The notes under the pieces: generated by a model
What the model was told of the DNA's origin: nothing
Database searches by the model: none
What the model saw: only the letters and a program-made list of their open reading frames with translations
Made by a program: the position numbers and the translations under genes
Assembly: GCA_051418055.1 (NCBI GenBank)
Contig: JBPRGH010000072.1
Span: 62,001-126,000, forward strand
Length of the DNA: 64,000 nt
Source: JBPRGH01 sp051418055
GTDB lineage: Bacteria > Bacteroidota > Bacteroidia > Cytophagales > Cyclobacteriaceae
Direction of reading: 5' to 3'
Part shown: piece by piece, positions 61,934 through 64,000 of the stretch
Numbering within the stretch: position 1 is the first letter of the stretch
Layout of the letters: the number at the start of each line of letters is the position of its first letter

Positions 61934-63425
61934 ATGCTTTCTTCTTTTTAAATATAATAAAAAAGACCCCTCCGATCACTACTGAAGCCGTGATTGCCAA
62001 AGCCGAAGGTACGGCAGGGTTCTTCACCGGGGTATCCATGTATGGCGTGATCTCCAGGTAGTAAATAGAAAAATGGATCAGAATAGCTGATAAGCTTGCC
62101 GCTATTGGAGCTATTTTAGGAACATTTCGTAAGAACATGCCGAAAAGTACGGGTACAAATGCTGCCGAGAAAAAAGCATATACACCATTCTGAGCAAATA
62201 TTGCTACGCTAAGGTTTGGATTTACCAACTGCTGATAGGATAATAAAAATGCCACTACAGCCATAATTACAATGACTGCTTTATTTAACAATATACCATG
62301 CTTATTGATAAAATCATCATTACCATATGTTTTTCGGGTAATACCTCCAATAAGATCAGAGGTAAAGGTGGTTGATAGTGACTGAATCAATCCTTCCAGA
62401 GTAGACATCCCTGCAGAAATAAGCCCAAAGATCAGCAACAGCATTATATATACCGGGAACTGCGATACTACATATGTTGACACAAGTGCATCTACAGGGA
62501 TAGGTTCTCCGTTATATGTTAGGTCAGGGAAAGTTAGGCGTGCGTAAAGCCCAACTATTATAACCAGGAAAAAAACCATCTGCACGATCCCTCCAACCAC
62601 TAAATAGCGGTTTACATCCCGCTCTTCTTTTAATAAAAGTGATTTTGTGAGAATATGAGGCTGACAGATCACTGCCACTCCCACCACTATCTGACAAAAG
62701 ATTATTTCAAAATAATCACGGAATAAAAAGCTTTCTTTGTTTAAAGGTTGTGCCAAAACAGGATTAATAGCCGCAAGCCTGTTAAAGAAGCCATCGATGC
62801 CATCACTAAAATATTCTGCTCCGGAGCCTATCAGAATCAAAGCTACAATCAGCATAGAAAAAGCCTGAATTGTGTTAGTGTAAACCATGGCATTGGCTCC
62901 TCCAAACATCATATAGCCAAAAATAAAGATGATCACCCCTGCTAAAACATAAACAGGATTTGCATTAAGGGCAGCAGATAAAACCTGTGTAATACCCACG
63001 CATATTAATACAATAAAAGTAAGGAGCAGCAGCGACAGGAAAGCAAAGAATAAAGCGAAATTTGGGCTCTCATATCTTTTCCCTATCCATTGGGCCAGGC
63101 TTAAAGCAGCCACCTGGCTACCAAATTTTCTAAAGCCTTTTGAAAGTACAACTAATGAAGCGACAGCCGCGACAGGCAAAACTATTCCATAAGAAATAAA
63201 GCCACTGATCCCATATGCCCCAATCAGTCCTGGGTTAATAATAAAAGTTGCTGCACTTGTTGTGGAAGCTGCTAAAGATAGTCCAACAAAAGCAGGGGAA
63301 AATCTCAGGCTTCCAAGAGCATAATCATTTATGTTTTTAGTCTTTCCGGATCCCCTGATGACGAAAAACATCACCACCAATCCATAAACAACAAGTAATA
63401 AAACAGTAGCTAAAGCTGACGACAT
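61890..63425 (-). CDS. sodium:solute symporter (SSS family, PanF-like)
   Basis: A 511-residue symporter with about thirteen membrane segments (GLSLAASTTSAATFIINPGLIGAYG carries the sodium-site pattern; GLISAGMSTLEGLIQSLSTTF late). It may import pantothenate or a carboxylate, which would fit the coupled acyl-CoA ligase. The C-terminal 44 bp overlap that gene, and the KAS III-like gene ends 3 bp upstream. It is therefore the middle of a tight minus-strand operon. Confidence 0.9.
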   Translation of the reverse strand: MSSALATVLLLVVYGLVVMFFVIRGSGKTKNINDYALGSLRFSPAFVGLSLAASTTSAATFIINPGLIGAYGISGFISYGIVLPVAAVASLVVLSKGFRKFGSQVAALSLAQWIGKRYESPNFALFFAFLSLLLLTFIVLICVGITQVLSAALNANPVYVLAGVIIFIFGYMMFGGANAMVYTNTIQAFSMLIVALILIGSGAEYFSDGIDGFFNRLAAINPVLAQPLNKESFLFRDYFEIIFCQIVVGVAVICQPHILTKSLLLKEERDVNRYLVVGGIVQMVFFLVIIVGLYARLTFPDLTYNGEPIPVDALVSTYVVSQFPVYIMLLLIFGLISAGMSTLEGLIQSLSTTFTSDLIGGITRKTYGNDDFINKHGILLNKAVIVIMAVVAFLLSYQQLVNPNLSVAIFAQNGVYAFFSAAFVPVLFGMFLRNVPKIAPIAASLSAILIHFSIYYLEITPYMDTPVKNPAVPSALAITASVVIGGVFFIIFKKKKAYDNRLVSTMEHVSA

Positions 63426-63428
63426 AGT

Positions 63429-64000
63429 TTATAGTTTAAATGCTGCACTTGCAAAGGCCAGGCCTCCGCCAGACCCAATTAAGAATATTATATCTCCCTT
63501 TTCTACCTTTCCAGCACGGACAGCTTCATCCAGTGCCATAGGAATAGCTGCAGACCCTGTATATCCATACCGATCCATAATATAGTGTGCCCTATCATGC
63601 GGTAGCCCCAGGTTATCCAGCATCTCATGAATGCTTTTTATATTTATCTGCGTCATAAAAAACATCTTCACATCTTCTGCCTTAAGATCATTCTCAAGAA
63701 GTAGCTGCTCAGACATCTGTGTCCAGTAAGTAGGATTAAGTTCTTTGGGAAATTTCTTAACAAACTGTAGTTGATGTGTTTTTTGCTTCAAAACCTGCTC
63801 AGTAAGTGGTGTCTTTGCTCCTCCGGAATAAATGCCCATCCACTCATTATACTGACCACATGTCATCTGGTGAGCACCCAGAAACCCTCGTTCAGAATTC
63901 TCCTCAGCCTGAAGGACCACAGCTCCTGCCCCATCGGCAAATAGTGTAACCGTTTTCTTATCCTCCTTATTTAAATATTTACTCATGGCATAAGCACCTA
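63429..64000 (-). CDS. KAS III-like 3-oxoacyl-ACP synthase, N-terminal part outside window
   Basis: The C-terminal 190 residues of a thiolase-fold protein. The frame stays open past the ATG at 63986 (GAYAMSKYL) to the window edge, so the gene starts beyond 64000. VTLFADGAGAVVLQ and YGYTGSAAIPMALDEAVRAGK, followed by IFLIGSGGGLAFASAAF, are KAS III hallmarks. Where FabH has the catalytic His (HQAN) this protein has TQIN, and where FabH has Asn (GNTS) it has GYTG. A non-canonical condensation or transfer is likely. The active Cys would be outside the window. Confidence 0.85.
   Translation of the reverse strand, partial: GAYAMSKYLNKEDKKTVTLFADGAGAVVLQAEENSERGFLGAHQMTCGQYNEWMGIYSGGAKTPLTEQVLKQKTHQLQFVKKFPKELNPTYWTQMSEQLLLENDLKAEDVKMFFMTQINIKSIHEMLDNLGLPHDRAHYIMDRYGYTGSAAIPMALDEAVRAGKVEKGDIIFLIGSGGGLAFASAAFKL

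Noticed and set aside
1..64000. tRNA, rRNA or replication origin
   Set aside because: No cloverleaf-like tRNA, rRNA segment or DnaA-box cluster was recognised on reading either strand.

Overview
The window looks like chromosome of a Bacteroidota bacterium, probably from the Cytophagia/Flavobacteriia side; I cannot name a genus. The evidence is the moderately AT-rich sequence, weak Shine-Dalgarno sites, a few TAnnTTTG-type -7 boxes, a TonB receptor with a carboxypeptidase-regulatory-like N-terminal domain, OmpA/PD40 and PorT-like proteins, DUF4369/TlpA thioredoxins, a dihydroorotase with the Bacteroidota-type DDQVHFREPG motif, and four-helix-bundle (S23/bAvd-like) and DUF559 genes. No rRNA, tRNA or CRISPR array was seen.

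Layout. 1-6.1 kb: end of an efflux adaptor gene, then a Nudix-winged-helix regulator divergent from a tight pfkA / N-acetylglucosamine kinase / ROK glucokinase / GH15 operon, with a palindrome between them: cytosolic sugar release, phosphorylation and glycolysis. 6.5-11.9 kb: a DtxR/MntR-type regulator and a Mn/Zn ABC importer. One permease is fused to a second DtxR-like domain, and the operon is interrupted by a four-helix-bundle gene flanked by inverted low-complexity repeats. 11.9-15.8 kb: an OmpA/PD40 protein, an antitoxin/MazF-like pair, and mnmE. 15.8-22.9 kb: six same-strand, mostly secreted single genes (archaemetzincin, TlpA-like, alpha/beta hydrolase-TPR, phosphatidylserine decarboxylase-like lipoprotein, two small lipoproteins), separated by 113-127 bp attC-like dyads. 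This resembles an integron cassette array without a visible integrase and is the most unusual region of the window. 23-32 kb: a CrtA-like pair, a sterol desaturase/SDR fusion, an outer-membrane barrel, a DUF6671-like protein, dihydroorotase and an epimerase.

32-55 kb: metabolic and transport genes (ATP-grasp, SLC12-like transporter, two SSS symporters counting the one near 62 kb, GH51 arabinofuranosidase, exported RraA-like protein, two SEC-C/TM paralogues, MORN-repeat membrane protein, AI-2E transporter, arsR-arsC-acr3) sprinkled with two families of short palindromic repeats. Family 1 is about 57 bp with two hairpins (GGCGTT/AACGCC and CATCCTCGTT/AACGAGGATG). Family 2 is 22-24 bp (GGTCTGTC-GGGG-GACAGACC). 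An intact IS4-family element sits exactly inside a family-2 palindrome with a 10-bp target duplication. Gene decay is also visible: a truncated second DUF559 copy, a serine hydrolase with one in-frame stop, and a duplicated hydrolase gene start. A GC-rich 27-bp x 7 tandem array sits inside the arsenic locus.

55-64 kb (all minus strand): a TonB-dependent receptor with an alpha/beta hydrolase, a large helical-repeat protein of unknown role, a long interspersed repeat ending in GTCATTxCGAGG-type arms, then an acyl-CoA ligase / sodium symporter / KAS III-like cluster that runs off the window.
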